Of a stretch of DNA of 5,091 nucleotides, positions 1-5,091 are shown piece by piece. Position numbers and translations under genes: made by a program. Each line of letters opens with the position of its first letter. Within the stretch, counting starts at the first letter, position 1. The notes under the pieces are model-generated. The model searched no databases, was not told the DNA's origin, and was given only the letters and a program-made list of their open reading frames with translations. This DNA comes from Firmicutes bacterium UBA1426 (GTDB lineage Bacteria > Bacillota > Clostridia > Peptostreptococcales > Anaerovoracaceae): contig DCUA01000074.1 of the NCBI GenBank assembly GCA_002329675.1, positions 1 to 5,091 on the forward strand, written 5' to 3'.

Positions 1-7
1 AATCATT

Positions 8-36
8 CTGACAAAACCTATTTTTTCGATTATTTT
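8..36 (+). promoter_or_regulatory. Possible upstream sigma-A promoter (weak)
   Basis: CTGACA at 8-13 matches the -35 consensus in five of six bases. It is followed after exactly 17 nt by TATTTT at 31-36, which matches the -10 consensus in four of six bases. A start near 43 would give a leader of about 130 nt. The -10 lies inside the palindrome at 31-45, so a protein bound there would block it. The -10 is poor, and the promoter at 80-108 is a better candidate for the operon. Confidence 0.3.
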
Positions 37-56
37 GACAAAATACGACTAATCGA
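26..56. promoter_or_regulatory. Nested dyad block, candidate operator upstream of the liv operon
   Basis: Two symmetric elements overlap here. The inner one, 31-45, is a perfect 15-bp palindrome with seven-base arms around one central base (TATTTTG-A-CAAAATA). The outer one pairs TCGATTA at 26-32 with TAATCGA at 50-56. The inner palindrome fits the Firmicute CodY box (AATTTTCWGAAAATT) at 11 of 15 positions, missing at positions 1, 7, 9 and 15. CodY is known to repress branched-chain amino acid uptake genes in many Firmicutes, so an operator here makes biological sense. The match is imperfect in the core, so CodY is only one possibility. The upstream gene is outside the window, and the dyad could also belong to its 3' end. 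Confidence 0.4.
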
Positions 57-79
57 GGCCTGCGCTCGAAAATATCAGC

Positions 80-108
80 TTGATTGTAATTCTTATATAA
101 TATATACT
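80..108 (+). promoter_or_regulatory. Likely main promoter of the liv operon
   Basis: TTGATT at 80-85 (four of six -35 consensus bases) is separated by 17 nt from TATACT at 103-108 (five of six -10 bases). The predicted start is near 115, giving a 5' UTR of about 62 nt before the ATG at 177. A perfect TATAAT also occurs at 96-101, but no suitable -35 lies 16-18 nt upstream of it. The region is very AT-rich, so the exact -10 is uncertain. Confidence 0.55.
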
Positions 109-111
109 TTA

Positions 112-158
112 GCAAATCCTATTTTTGCGAGCCCTTTTGGACTCGGATACTTTGTATC
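112..158 (+). other. 5' UTR with three consecutive small stem-loops
   Basis: Three short inverted repeats follow each other. GCAAA 112-116 pairs with TTTGC 124-128. GAGCCC 129-134 pairs with GGACTC 139-144 around a TTTT loop, with one C-A mismatch. GATAC 146-150 pairs with GTATC 154-158 around a TTT loop. The last ends four bases before the ribosome binding site. None is followed by a U-run, so they do not look like terminators. No T-box motif is present, and the leader looks too short for a T-box. They may simply affect mRNA stability or arise by chance. Confidence 0.3.
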
Positions 159-161
159 TAT

Positions 162-167
162 GGAGGG
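162..167 (+). promoter_or_regulatory. Ribosome binding site of livJ
   Basis: GGAGGG lies 9 nt before the ATG at 177. It supports this start, which is also directly followed by a proper signal peptide. Confidence 0.85.
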
Positions 168-176
168 ATAATTGTA

Positions 177-1343
177 ATGAAGAAAAAAACGGCATTGATT
201 CTAGTATTTGCGATGATTCTTATGGTCTTCGCAGGATGTTCCTCGGGAACGGGTGACGAGGAAAAAGTTATTAAAATTGGTGTTTTTGAGCCTCTCACCG
301 GTGAAAACGGTGGAGGTGGATTCCAGGAAGTCCTCGGTATCCGCTATGCAAACACCGTCTACCCCACTGTTGAAATCAACGGTGAAACCTACACAGTAGA
401 ACTGGTAGAAGTAGACAACAAGTCGGATAAGACAGAAGCGGTCACCGCGGCCCAGAGCCTTATGAGCCAGGGAGTATCTGTTGTAATCGGGTCTTACGGC
501 TCCGGCGTATCCATTGCTGCTGGTGAAATTTTTGCAGAATCTCAGGTCCCGGCCATTGGCGCTTCCTGCACCAATCCCCAGGTTACAGATGGCAACGATT
601 ATTATTACCGCGTCTGCTTCCTTGATCCTTTCCAGGGAACCGTAATGGCGAATTACGCCATCCAGAACGGTGCCAAAACCGCTGCGGTCATTACCCAGCT
701 GGGTGACGATTATTCTTCCGGTCTTGGAGCCTTCTTCGTTGATGCATTCAACAGATTGGGAGGAGCCGGTTCTGTTATTTCCCAGGAACAATTCCAGACG
801 AATCAGACGGATTTTAAGGCCATTCTGACCAATGTCAAGGCTAAGAATCCTGATGTCATCTTCGCTCCATCCTCTATTACCACTGCACCTTTACTTATTC
901 AACAGGCAAGAGAACTTGGTATCACCTCTCCGATCATGGGTGGTGACACCTGGGAAAATGCTACCATTATTGAGAATGCCGGTGCACATGCAGAAGGTAT
1001 CGTGCTCTCCACATTCTTTGATGAAGCTGAGCCTGCAACTGATGAAGCAGCTTCCTTTATTACCGGATTTAAGGAATATCTTGTAGAAAACGGACAGGAT
1101 GAGATCATTCCAGCGGTTTCTGCTCTGGGATATGATGCCTACCTCACAGCTCTTGAGGGAATCAAGGCTGCAAATTCAACTGAAGGTCCTGCAATTCGTG
1201 ATGCCTTAGCAGGTGTTTCTCTGGTGGGTGTTACCGGAGCTATCTCCTTTAACGAGATCGGCGATGCAAACAAAGATATGGCCTTTATCAAGACCGTTGA
1301 AAACGGCGCGTTTAAGTTCTTGATGACGGTTTCCGTAGAATAA
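177..1343 (+). CDS. livJ: Branched-chain amino acid ABC transporter, substrate-binding lipoprotein (LivJ/LivK type)
   Basis: 388-residue extracellular binding protein that captures the ligand for the LivHMGF transporter. The N-terminus is a lipoprotein signal: basic MKKK, a hydrophobic stretch at 5-18, then lipobox F-A-G-C with the lipidated Cys at 21. A short polar linker leads to a type I periplasmic-binding fold (Peripla_BP_6): first strand and PLTG at 33-42, the ligand-loop region VVIGSYGSG at 102-110, the ASCTNPQVT segment at 129-137 (equivalent to the ligand-contacting GATAPELT-like segment of LivJ), DDYSSGLG at 177-184, TDF at 211-213, YDAYL at 319-323 and a C-terminal GVTGAISFNEIGD at 351-363. 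Length is normal for the family. The usual small/aromatic sequence after PLTG is replaced by glycine-rich GENGGGG (42-48). Two cysteines, C131 and C147, flank the binding segment. The gene leads the operon and is separated from livH by a stem-loop. Leu/Ile/Val is the likeliest ligand, but the exact specificity cannot be read from sequence. Confidence 0.92.
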   Translation: MKKKTALILVFAMILMVFAGCSSGTGDEEKVIKIGVFEPLTGENGGGGFQEVLGIRYANTVYPTVEINGETYTVELVEVDNKSDKTEAVTAAQSLMSQGVSVVIGSYGSGVSIAAGEIFAESQVPAIGASCTNPQVTDGNDYYYRVCFLDPFQGTVMANYAIQNGAKTAAVITQLGDDYSSGLGAFFVDAFNRLGGAGSVISQEQFQTNQTDFKAILTNVKAKNPDVIFAPSSITTAPLLIQQARELGITSPIMGGDTWENATIIENAGAHAEGIVLSTFFDEAEPATDEAASFITGFKEYLVENGQDEIIPAVSALGYDAYLTALEGIKAANSTEGPAIRDALAGVSLVGVTGAISFNEIGDANKDMAFIKTVENGAFKFLMTVSVE

Positions 1344-1362
1344 TCCGAAGCATAATAACAAT

Positions 1363-1403
1363 AAATCGAGTGGGGTGATACTATTATCTTCCTCACTCGA
1401 TTT
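1363..1403 (+). other. Strong intergenic stem-loop between livJ and livH
   Basis: Bases 1363-1375 pair with 1391-1403 over 13 positions: ten perfect Watson-Crick pairs (AAATCGAGTG with CACTCGATTT), one G-U, then two G-C. The loop is 15 nt (1376-1390). The stem starts 20 nt after the livJ stop codon and is followed by CAATAAAACCC, not a U-run, so it is not a standard intrinsic terminator. A stem-loop here is typical of operons in which the binding-protein mRNA must outlast or outnumber the permease mRNA, by blocking 3' exonucleases or causing partial termination. That role is inferred. Confidence 0.75.
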
Positions 1404-1416
1404 CAATAAAACCCTT

Positions 1417-1441
1417 GAGGCTCTTACAGGAGGCCTTTTTT
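1417..1441 (+). other. Short hairpin plus T-run overlapping the livH ribosome binding site
   Basis: GAGGC at 1417-1421 can pair with GCCTT at 1433-1437 (five pairs, one G-U), with six T bases at 1436-1441 overlapping the right arm and running up to the ATG. The AGGAGG ribosome binding site lies in the loop and stem. This resembles a weak attenuator or an RBS-masking hairpin, but the stem is short and may be incidental. Confidence 0.25.
1428..1433 (+). promoter_or_regulatory. Ribosome binding site of livH (decides the start)
   Basis: AGGAGG sits 8 nt before the ATG at 1442. A longer reading from the TTG at 1415 would place this strong site inside the gene, so the ATG at 1442 is preferred. Confidence 0.9.
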
Positions 1442-2323
1442 ATGGACATTTCAGTATTTTTACAACATTGCCTTACAGGGATATCACTGGGTGGCGCCTA
1501 TGCTCTGATCGCGATTGGATACACCATGGTGTATGGCATCCTGCGTCTTATCAATTTTGCCCACGGCGATATTTTTATGATGGCAGGCTATTTTATGATA
1601 TTTGCAATCGCATCTTTTCCATGGTATATTGCGATTCCAATCGTACTCATTGCTACAATCATCCTCGGTGTGCTCATCGAGCGCGTTGCATATAAACCCC
1701 TTCGTAACGCACCGAGAATGTCGATCATGATATCTGCCATAGGTGTTTCTTACCTTCTGCAGAATCTGGCTACTTATCTTTTTACCGCACTGCCCCGCGG
1801 TTATCCCACCATACCTTTATTAAAGAAGATATTTGAGATCGGGCCTCTGTCCGCTTCTCTGGTGACTCTGATCACACCTGTGATCACTCTGGTCCTTGTC
1901 TACGTGCTTATTTTACTCATCAACCACAGCAAAGCCGGAATGGCTATGCGTGCAGTATCCAAGGACTTTGAAACAGCACAGCTTATGGGTATCCGGATAA
2001 ATCAGATCATCAGCATAACCTTCGCAGTAGGTTCCCTGCTTGCAGCTGTCGGTTCTATTCTGTACTTTACGGACCGGATGACTGTGTTTCCCTTCAGCGG
2101 TGCACTTCCCGGACTGAAATGCTTCGTAGCCGCCGTACTTGGAGGTATCGGGAGCATTCCGGGCGCAATGCTGGGAGGCTTTGTCCTCGGGTTGGGTGAA
2201 ACTGCTCTCGTTGCAATGGGCTACTCGACCTTCAGCGATGCCTTCACTTTCGTATTGTTGATATTGATGCTCCTTATCAAGCCCACAGGCCTCTTTGGAG
2301 AGAAAGTGACGGATAAGGTATGA
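1442..2323 (+). CDS. livH: Branched-chain amino acid ABC transporter permease LivH
   Basis: 293-residue integral membrane protein, one of the two channel-forming permeases of the importer; it pairs with LivM and contacts the ATPases. The family signature INFAHGDIFMMAGY is at residues 37-50, after a first hydrophobic segment with GGAYALIAIGYTMVYG (17-32). Further hydrophobic segments lie at about 45-78, 93-115, 138-160, 186-208, 228-257 and 266-280. The cytoplasmic coupling (EAA-like) loop is AVSKDFETAQLMGIRIN at 171-187. The C-terminus has the usual KPTGLFG (280-286). Length is normal for Gram-positive LivH. The ATG at 1442 was chosen over the TTG at 1415 because of the RBS at 1428-1433 and because LivH proteins begin close to this point. 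The stop codon overlaps the livM start by 4 nt (ATGA). Confidence 0.95.
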   Translation: MDISVFLQHCLTGISLGGAYALIAIGYTMVYGILRLINFAHGDIFMMAGYFMIFAIASFPWYIAIPIVLIATIILGVLIERVAYKPLRNAPRMSIMISAIGVSYLLQNLATYLFTALPRGYPTIPLLKKIFEIGPLSASLVTLITPVITLVLVYVLILLINHSKAGMAMRAVSKDFETAQLMGIRINQIISITFAVGSLLAAVGSILYFTDRMTVFPFSGALPGLKCFVAAVLGGIGSIPGAMLGGFVLGLGETALVAMGYSTFSDAFTFVLLILMLLIKPTGLFGEKVTDKV

Positions 2324-3426
2324 TGAAAATGAATAAGAGAACAAAACTTATTTTAACGATCGCTCTTGCTGTAGCTGTTATGCTTTTACTGGCTTATCTT
2401 GACGCAAACAGAGCACAATACAGTTATGGTATCGCCATATTACAAAGAAGTGCTATTTATGCGATCGTAGCAGTTGCCATGAACATGCTGACCGGTTTCA
2501 CAGGCCTCTTTTCTCTTGGGCAGGCAGGTTTTATGGCTATAGGCGCCTATACCGTTGCTATTCTGACTATCCCAGTAGAAGACAGACCCAGTGTCTACTA
2601 TATAAATGGCATTGCCGATGCTCTGGCAAACGCCTCTCTGCCTCTCTGGGCAGCTCTGATCCTGGGCGGATTGCTCGCTGCGTTTGTGGGAGGGCTGATC
2701 GGTATCCCAGTTCTAAGGCTGAAGAGCGACTATCTGGCCATAGCAACTCTCGGCTTTTCTGAAATTATACGGGCCGTCATTGCTGCCCCTCAACTGGACA
2801 GGATCACAAACGGATCTTACGGACTGAAGAGCATACCTAATTTCGGATCCATCTATGATGTATTTATTATTGCATTCCTGTGCATTCTTGTGATGATCCT
2901 GATTATCAATTCTTCCTATGGAAGAGCTTTTAAGGCCATTCGTGAGGATGAAGTGGCAGCGGAGGCTATGGGTATCAATCTCTTTAAGCATAAGGGTATG
3001 GTATTTATCATCAGCTGCTTCTTTACAGGTGTGAGCGGCGGTCTCCTGGCTGTCTTTATGCGTTCCATCGACTCGAAGACATTTCAGGTAATGTTGACCT
3101 ATGACATCCTGCTTATCGTAGTACTTGGCGGGCTTGGAAGCATCACCGGCAGCATCATCGGTTCCTTCCTGATCACAGCCGCCAGAGAATGGCTGCGCTT
3201 CTTTGACAATCCTCTGATAATAGCCGGCTTTCAGATCCCACTCTTCCGCAGCGGGTTCCGAATGGTCATATTTTCGCTGGTTCTCATGGCTATCGTTTTG
3301 TATTACCGGAAAGGGATCATGGGCTCAAAGGAATTTTCCTGGGACGGCTTGTATCGATTTATTCACAGACTTCTTTCCAGGGTACGAAGAAAAACACCGG
3401 GAAAGGAGGCCAATCATCATGAGTGA
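2320..3426 (+). CDS. livM: Branched-chain amino acid ABC transporter permease LivM
   Basis: Up to 368 residues; second membrane permease, forming the translocation pore with LivH. Family motifs in order: MNMLTGFTGLFSLGQAGFMAIGAY at 54-77, GIPVLRLKSDYLAIATLGFSEI at 128-149, NGSYGLKSIP at 164-173, coupling loop AFKAIREDEVAAEAMGIN at 203-220, and VVLGGLGSITGSIIGS at 267-282. A hydrophobic N-terminal segment spans about 9-26. The C-terminus (about 339-368) is a polar, Arg/Lys-rich cytoplasmic tail (HRLLSRVRRK). The start is ambiguous: ATG codons lie at 2320, 2323 and 2329. The first gives ATGA coupling with livH. The only nearby Shine-Dalgarno-like bases (AAGG, 2315-2318) are best spaced for 2329. 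Coupled reinitiation favours 2320 or 2323; the protein would change by at most three residues. Confidence 0.94.
   Translation: MMKMNKRTKLILTIALAVAVMLLLAYLDANRAQYSYGIAILQRSAIYAIVAVAMNMLTGFTGLFSLGQAGFMAIGAYTVAILTIPVEDRPSVYYINGIADALANASLPLWAALILGGLLAAFVGGLIGIPVLRLKSDYLAIATLGFSEIIRAVIAAPQLDRITNGSYGLKSIPNFGSIYDVFIIAFLCILVMILIINSSYGRAFKAIREDEVAAEAMGINLFKHKGMVFIISCFFTGVSGGLLAVFMRSIDSKTFQVMLTYDILLIVVLGGLGSITGSIIGSFLITAAREWLRFFDNPLIIAGFQIPLFRSGFRMVIFSLVLMAIVLYYRKGIMGSKEFSWDGLYRFIHRLLSRVRRKTPGKEANHHE
3402..3409 (+). promoter_or_regulatory. Ribosome binding site of livG
   Basis: AAAGGAGG, nearly full complementarity to the 16S rRNA tail, lies 9 nt before the ATG at 3419 and inside the end of livM. It is one of the strongest sites in the operon and suggests high translation of the ATPase pair. 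Confidence 0.9.
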
Positions 3427-4270
3427 TAAGAGAAGTGTCCTCCGCCTGGACGATATTACTATGCAATTCGGCGGCGTTGTAGCGGTCAACAATTTGTCAC
3501 TGGAAGTTAATGAGAATGAGATCGTTTCTCTCATCGGGCCAAACGGTGCAGGTAAAACCACCGCTTTCAATGTTATTACCGGAGTCTATGCGCCGACTAA
3601 CGGTGCCGTCACCTACTATGGTGAAACCCTGGTCAGCAATTTCCCCCAAAGTAAAATGAAGAAGATGTATGCCGGAGAAAACCTCGGGAAGTATACAGAA
3701 GCGATTCGAAGAACGCCGGACAAAATAACCAAAATGGGTATTGCCCGTACCTTCCAGAACATTCGGCTGTTTAAGGAATTGACGGTATTTGAAAATGTTC
3801 TGATCGCAAAACACATGAATACAAGGGCCGGAATTTTATCAGCTGCCTGTCGGCTGAACTATAAAGAAGAAAAGTCCATGCGGGAAGAATCCATGGAACT
3901 CCTTGATATATTTGGACTATCTGGCTTTAAGGACGAAATAGCCAGTTCCCTCCCCTATGGGCAGCAAAGGCGACTTGAAATTGCCCGGGCGTTAGCCACT
4001 CAACCAAAGCTCCTGCTGTTGGATGAACCGGCAGCCGGTATGAATCCGCAGGAGACCAATGAGTTGACGGAGTTTATCTGCCAGATCAAGGATGATTACA
4101 ATCTGACCGTATTTATGATTGAACATCACATGAATCTCGTTATGGAGATTTCGGACCGCATCTATGTACTCGATTTCGGCAAGCTCATCGCAACGGGCAC
4201 TCCTTCGGAGGTCCAGAGCAACCAAAGAGTAATCGATGCTTACTTGGGGGTGACAGAAGATGGAGAATAA
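3419..4270 (+). CDS. livG: Branched-chain amino acid ABC transporter ATP-binding protein LivG
   Basis: 283-residue cytoplasmic ATPase that works with LivF to energise import through LivHM. Walker A GPNGAGKTT is at 40-48, Q-loop Gln at 113 (ARTFQN), signature LPYGQQRRLEIARAL at 178-192, Walker B LLLLDEPAAGMNP at 198-210 (D202, E203), and H-switch His 236 in MIEHHM. The C-terminal family segment ISDRIYVLDFGKLIATGTP is at 244-262, with VIDAYLG at 271-277. All catalytic elements are intact. The protein is longer than E. coli LivG (about 255): between the second strand and the Q-loop, about 72-98, there are roughly two dozen extra, charged residues (SKMKKMYAGENLGKYTEA region). The IEHHM sequence replaces the more common IEHDM. 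The gene overlaps livM by 8 nt and livF by 11 nt. Confidence 0.95.
   Translation: MSDKRSVLRLDDITMQFGGVVAVNNLSLEVNENEIVSLIGPNGAGKTTAFNVITGVYAPTNGAVTYYGETLVSNFPQSKMKKMYAGENLGKYTEAIRRTPDKITKMGIARTFQNIRLFKELTVFENVLIAKHMNTRAGILSAACRLNYKEEKSMREESMELLDIFGLSGFKDEIASSLPYGQQRRLEIARALATQPKLLLLDEPAAGMNPQETNELTEFICQIKDDYNLTVFMIEHHMNLVMEISDRIYVLDFGKLIATGTPSEVQSNQRVIDAYLGVTEDGE
4246..4253 (+). promoter_or_regulatory. Ribosome binding site of livF
   Basis: GGGGGTGA, a one-base variant of GGAGGTGA, ends 6 nt before the ATG at 4260. It lies within the last codons of livG, so livF translation is coupled to livG. Confidence 0.7.
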
Positions 4271-4985
4271 CAACTATTTGGAGATAACCGATTTAAGCGT
4301 TGCTTACGGCGGAATACAGGCTGTAAAGAACATATCCCTGTCTGTGCCAAAGGGCAAGATCGTCACTCTCATCGGTTCTAACGGTGCAGGAAAGAGTACT
4401 ACTTTGCGCACTATTGCCGGCGTTGTAAAGCCGAAGTCCGGCTCCATCAAGTTTGACGGGCAGGAAATATGCGGCAAAACACCGGATAGCATCGTTTCTA
4501 TGGGGATCACATTGGTTCCGGAAGGACGTCGGGTATTTGACAACCTGACAGTATTGGAAAATCTAAAGATCGGCGCATACGTCCACAAACACAAACTGGA
4601 TGAGGATCTGGCACTGGTCTACGATTTGTTTCCCCGACTAAAAGAGCGTGAATGGCAGTATGCCGGCACCCTTTCAGGAGGGGAACAGCAGATGCTTGCA
4701 GTGGGCAGAGCACTCATGAGCCGTCCGAAACTGCTCATGATGGATGAACCCTCTTTAGGGCTGGCCCCCCTCATCGTCAAAGATATTTTTAACATTATCA
4801 AGACCATAAATGAAGAGGAAGGGATCACGATTCTTCTCATTGAGCAAAATGCCAACATGGCGCTGAAAACTGCCGATTGGGGCTATGTAATAGAAACCGG
4901 TGAGATCACAATGCAAGGCACCGGAAGTGAGCTCCTGGCCAATGAGAGCATTAAAGAAGCATACCTCGGCAAAAGAAAAGAATAA
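4260..4985 (+). CDS. livF: Branched-chain amino acid ABC transporter ATP-binding protein LivF
   Basis: 241-residue cytoplasmic ATPase, partner of LivG. Walker A GSNGAGKST is at 39-47, signature LSGGEQQMLAVGRAL at 138-152 and Walker B LLMMDEPSLGLAP at 158-170 (D162, E163). At the Q-loop position it has VPEGRRVF (86-93), with Glu 88 in place of Gln. At the H-switch it has IEQNANMAL (194-202), with Gln 196 in place of His. Both substitutions are characteristic of LivF proteins, including E. coli LivF, so they identify the subunit and do not indicate loss of function. The C-terminus ends with the usual EAYLGKRKE. Length is normal. It is the last gene of the operon; a tRNA gene follows on the same strand after a 78-nt gap. 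Confidence 0.95.
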   Translation: MENNNYLEITDLSVAYGGIQAVKNISLSVPKGKIVTLIGSNGAGKSTTLRTIAGVVKPKSGSIKFDGQEICGKTPDSIVSMGITLVPEGRRVFDNLTVLENLKIGAYVHKHKLDEDLALVYDLFPRLKEREWQYAGTLSGGEQQMLAVGRALMSRPKLLMMDEPSLGLAPLIVKDIFNIIKTINEEEGITILLIEQNANMALKTADWGYVIETGEITMQGTGSELLANESIKEAYLGKRKE

Positions 4986-4988
4986 CCG

Positions 4989-5007
4989 GTTCAATATTTG
5001 ATTGAAC
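4989..5007. repeat. Perfect inverted repeat after livF, overlapping the tRNA -35 box
   Basis: GTTCAAT (4989-4995) and ATTGAAC (5001-5007) form a perfect 7-bp stem with the 5-nt loop ATTTG, starting four bases after the livF stop. There is no U-run behind it, so it is a poor intrinsic terminator. Its right arm contains the whole -35 hexamer of the downstream promoter. It could be a weak terminator, an mRNA 3'-end stabiliser or a protein-binding site. Confidence 0.5.
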
Positions 5008-5030
5008 TCCGTAGCTGTTTATGCTATAAT
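5002..5030 (+). promoter_or_regulatory. Strong sigma-A promoter for the downstream tRNA gene
   Basis: TTGAAC at 5002-5007 (five of six -35 consensus bases), a 17-nt spacer and a perfect TATAAT at 5025-5030, with TGC directly before it (extended -10). The predicted start is near 5037, about 27 nt before the tRNA. This is the best promoter in the window and fits a stable RNA gene. Confidence 0.85.
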
Positions 5031-5045
5031 CAACTTCGTTGCGAA

Positions 5046-5057
5046 TTCAATATTGAA
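5046..5057. repeat. 12-bp palindrome in the tRNA leader
   Basis: TTCAATATTGAA is perfectly self-complementary and lies 6 nt before the tRNA. Its first nine bases, TTCAATATT, repeat those at 4990-4998. In addition AACTTC (5032-5037) can pair with GAAGTT (5055-5060). Role unknown; it may affect leader processing or be an AT-rich coincidence. Confidence 0.35.
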
Positions 5058-5063
5058 GTTTAT

Positions 5064-5091
5064 GGAGCGGTATCGAAGTGGTCATAACGGG
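5064..5091 (+). tRNA. 5' part of a tRNA gene, probably tRNA-Ser (cut by the window end)
   Basis: The sequence reads as a tRNA 5' half. Acceptor arm GGAGCGG is 5064-5070, then TA (positions 8-9). The D stem is TCG (5073-5075) pairing with CGG, and the D loop holds the invariant GG (AAGTGGTCATAA). The GGAG start and this D arm are what I recall of tRNA-Ser in Clostridia. The anticodon, variable arm and 3' half lie outside, so the isoacceptor is unproven. The strong promoter at 5002-5030 supports a real gene. Confidence 0.8.

Noticed and set aside
35..63. Perfect TTGACA at 35-40 as a -35 box
   Set aside because: No acceptable -10 is found 15-19 nt downstream (GC-rich GAGGCCTGCG); the hexamer is explained as part of the palindrome at 31-45.
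1..176. T-box or other riboswitch controlling the operon
   Set aside because: No T-box sequence (AGGGTGG-ACCGCG type) or other riboswitch core was seen, and the leader from the likely start is only about 62 nt.
201..791. 196-residue open frame on the - strand opposite livJ
   Set aside because: It lies wholly inside livJ, has no recognisable domain, and the + strand frame has clear family motifs, a signal peptide and an RBS.
51..1402. Shared AATCGAG at 51-57 and in the intergenic hairpin (1364-1370)
   Set aside because: A seven-base match between two AT-rich intergenic regions is expected by chance, and the flanking bases differ.
1415..1441. N-terminal extension of livH from a TTG start
   Set aside because: The strong AGGAGG at 1428-1433 would be inside the gene, and LivH homology begins at the ATG at 1442.
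1375..1695. 106-residue + frame overlapping the start of livH
   Set aside because: It begins within the intergenic stem-loop, lacks an RBS and runs out of frame through conserved LivH codons.
1913..2344. 143-residue open frame on the - strand opposite livH
   Set aside because: It is Cys/His/Gln-rich sequence typical of an antisense shadow of a membrane protein gene, and it covers conserved livH codons.
4515..4850. LivF catalytic defect (Glu for Q-loop Gln, Gln for H-switch His)
   Set aside because: These replacements (VPEGRR and IEQNA) are normal for LivF family members, including E. coli LivF.
1..5091. Mobile element, CRISPR array, defence or biosynthetic system
   Set aside because: No transposase, integrase, terminal repeats, spaced direct repeats or unfamiliar gene set is present; all five genes belong to one standard transporter.

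Overview
The window holds one complete five-gene operon for a branched-chain amino acid (HAAT/Liv-type) ABC importer, all on the + strand, followed by the 5' end of a tRNA gene. The organism looks like a low- to mid-GC Firmicute, most likely class Clostridia. Reasons: strong Shine-Dalgarno sequences with 6-9 nt spacing, AT-rich intergenic DNA with near-consensus sigma-A promoters, a lipoprotein-type substrate-binding protein (as in Gram-positives), and a tRNA-Ser 5' half of the form I associate with Clostridia. Genus or family cannot be fixed from this sequence alone.

Layout: 1-176 is a regulatory leader with a nested dyad/palindrome block (26-56), a possible upstream promoter, a better promoter at 80-108 and a short 5' UTR of small hairpins. 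177-1343 encodes the lipoprotein binding protein (LivJ/LivK type). 1344-1441 is a 98-nt gap with a 13-bp hairpin that has no U-run. 1442-2323 (livH) and 2320-3426 (livM) are the two permeases. 3419-4270 (livG) and 4260-4985 (livF) are the two ATPases. From livH onward each gene overlaps the next by 4, 8 and 11 nt, which implies translational coupling. 4986-5063 contains an inverted repeat, a near-consensus extended -10 promoter and a small palindrome. 5064-5091 is the start of a tRNA, probably tRNA-Ser, cut by the window edge.

How it works together: the lipid-anchored binding protein captures the ligand outside the membrane and delivers it to the LivH-LivM channel, and LivG-LivF hydrolyse ATP to drive import. 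Substrate is inferred from family and gene order as Leu/Ile/Val or related compounds. A relative of this family could carry another amino acid, amide or urea.

I did not find an undescribed system here. The coding part is an ordinary liv operon. The points worth a second look are regulatory: the CodY-box-like palindrome upstream, the stem-loop separating the binding-protein gene from the permease genes, the lack of a clear terminator before the tRNA, and an apparent internal insertion in LivG.
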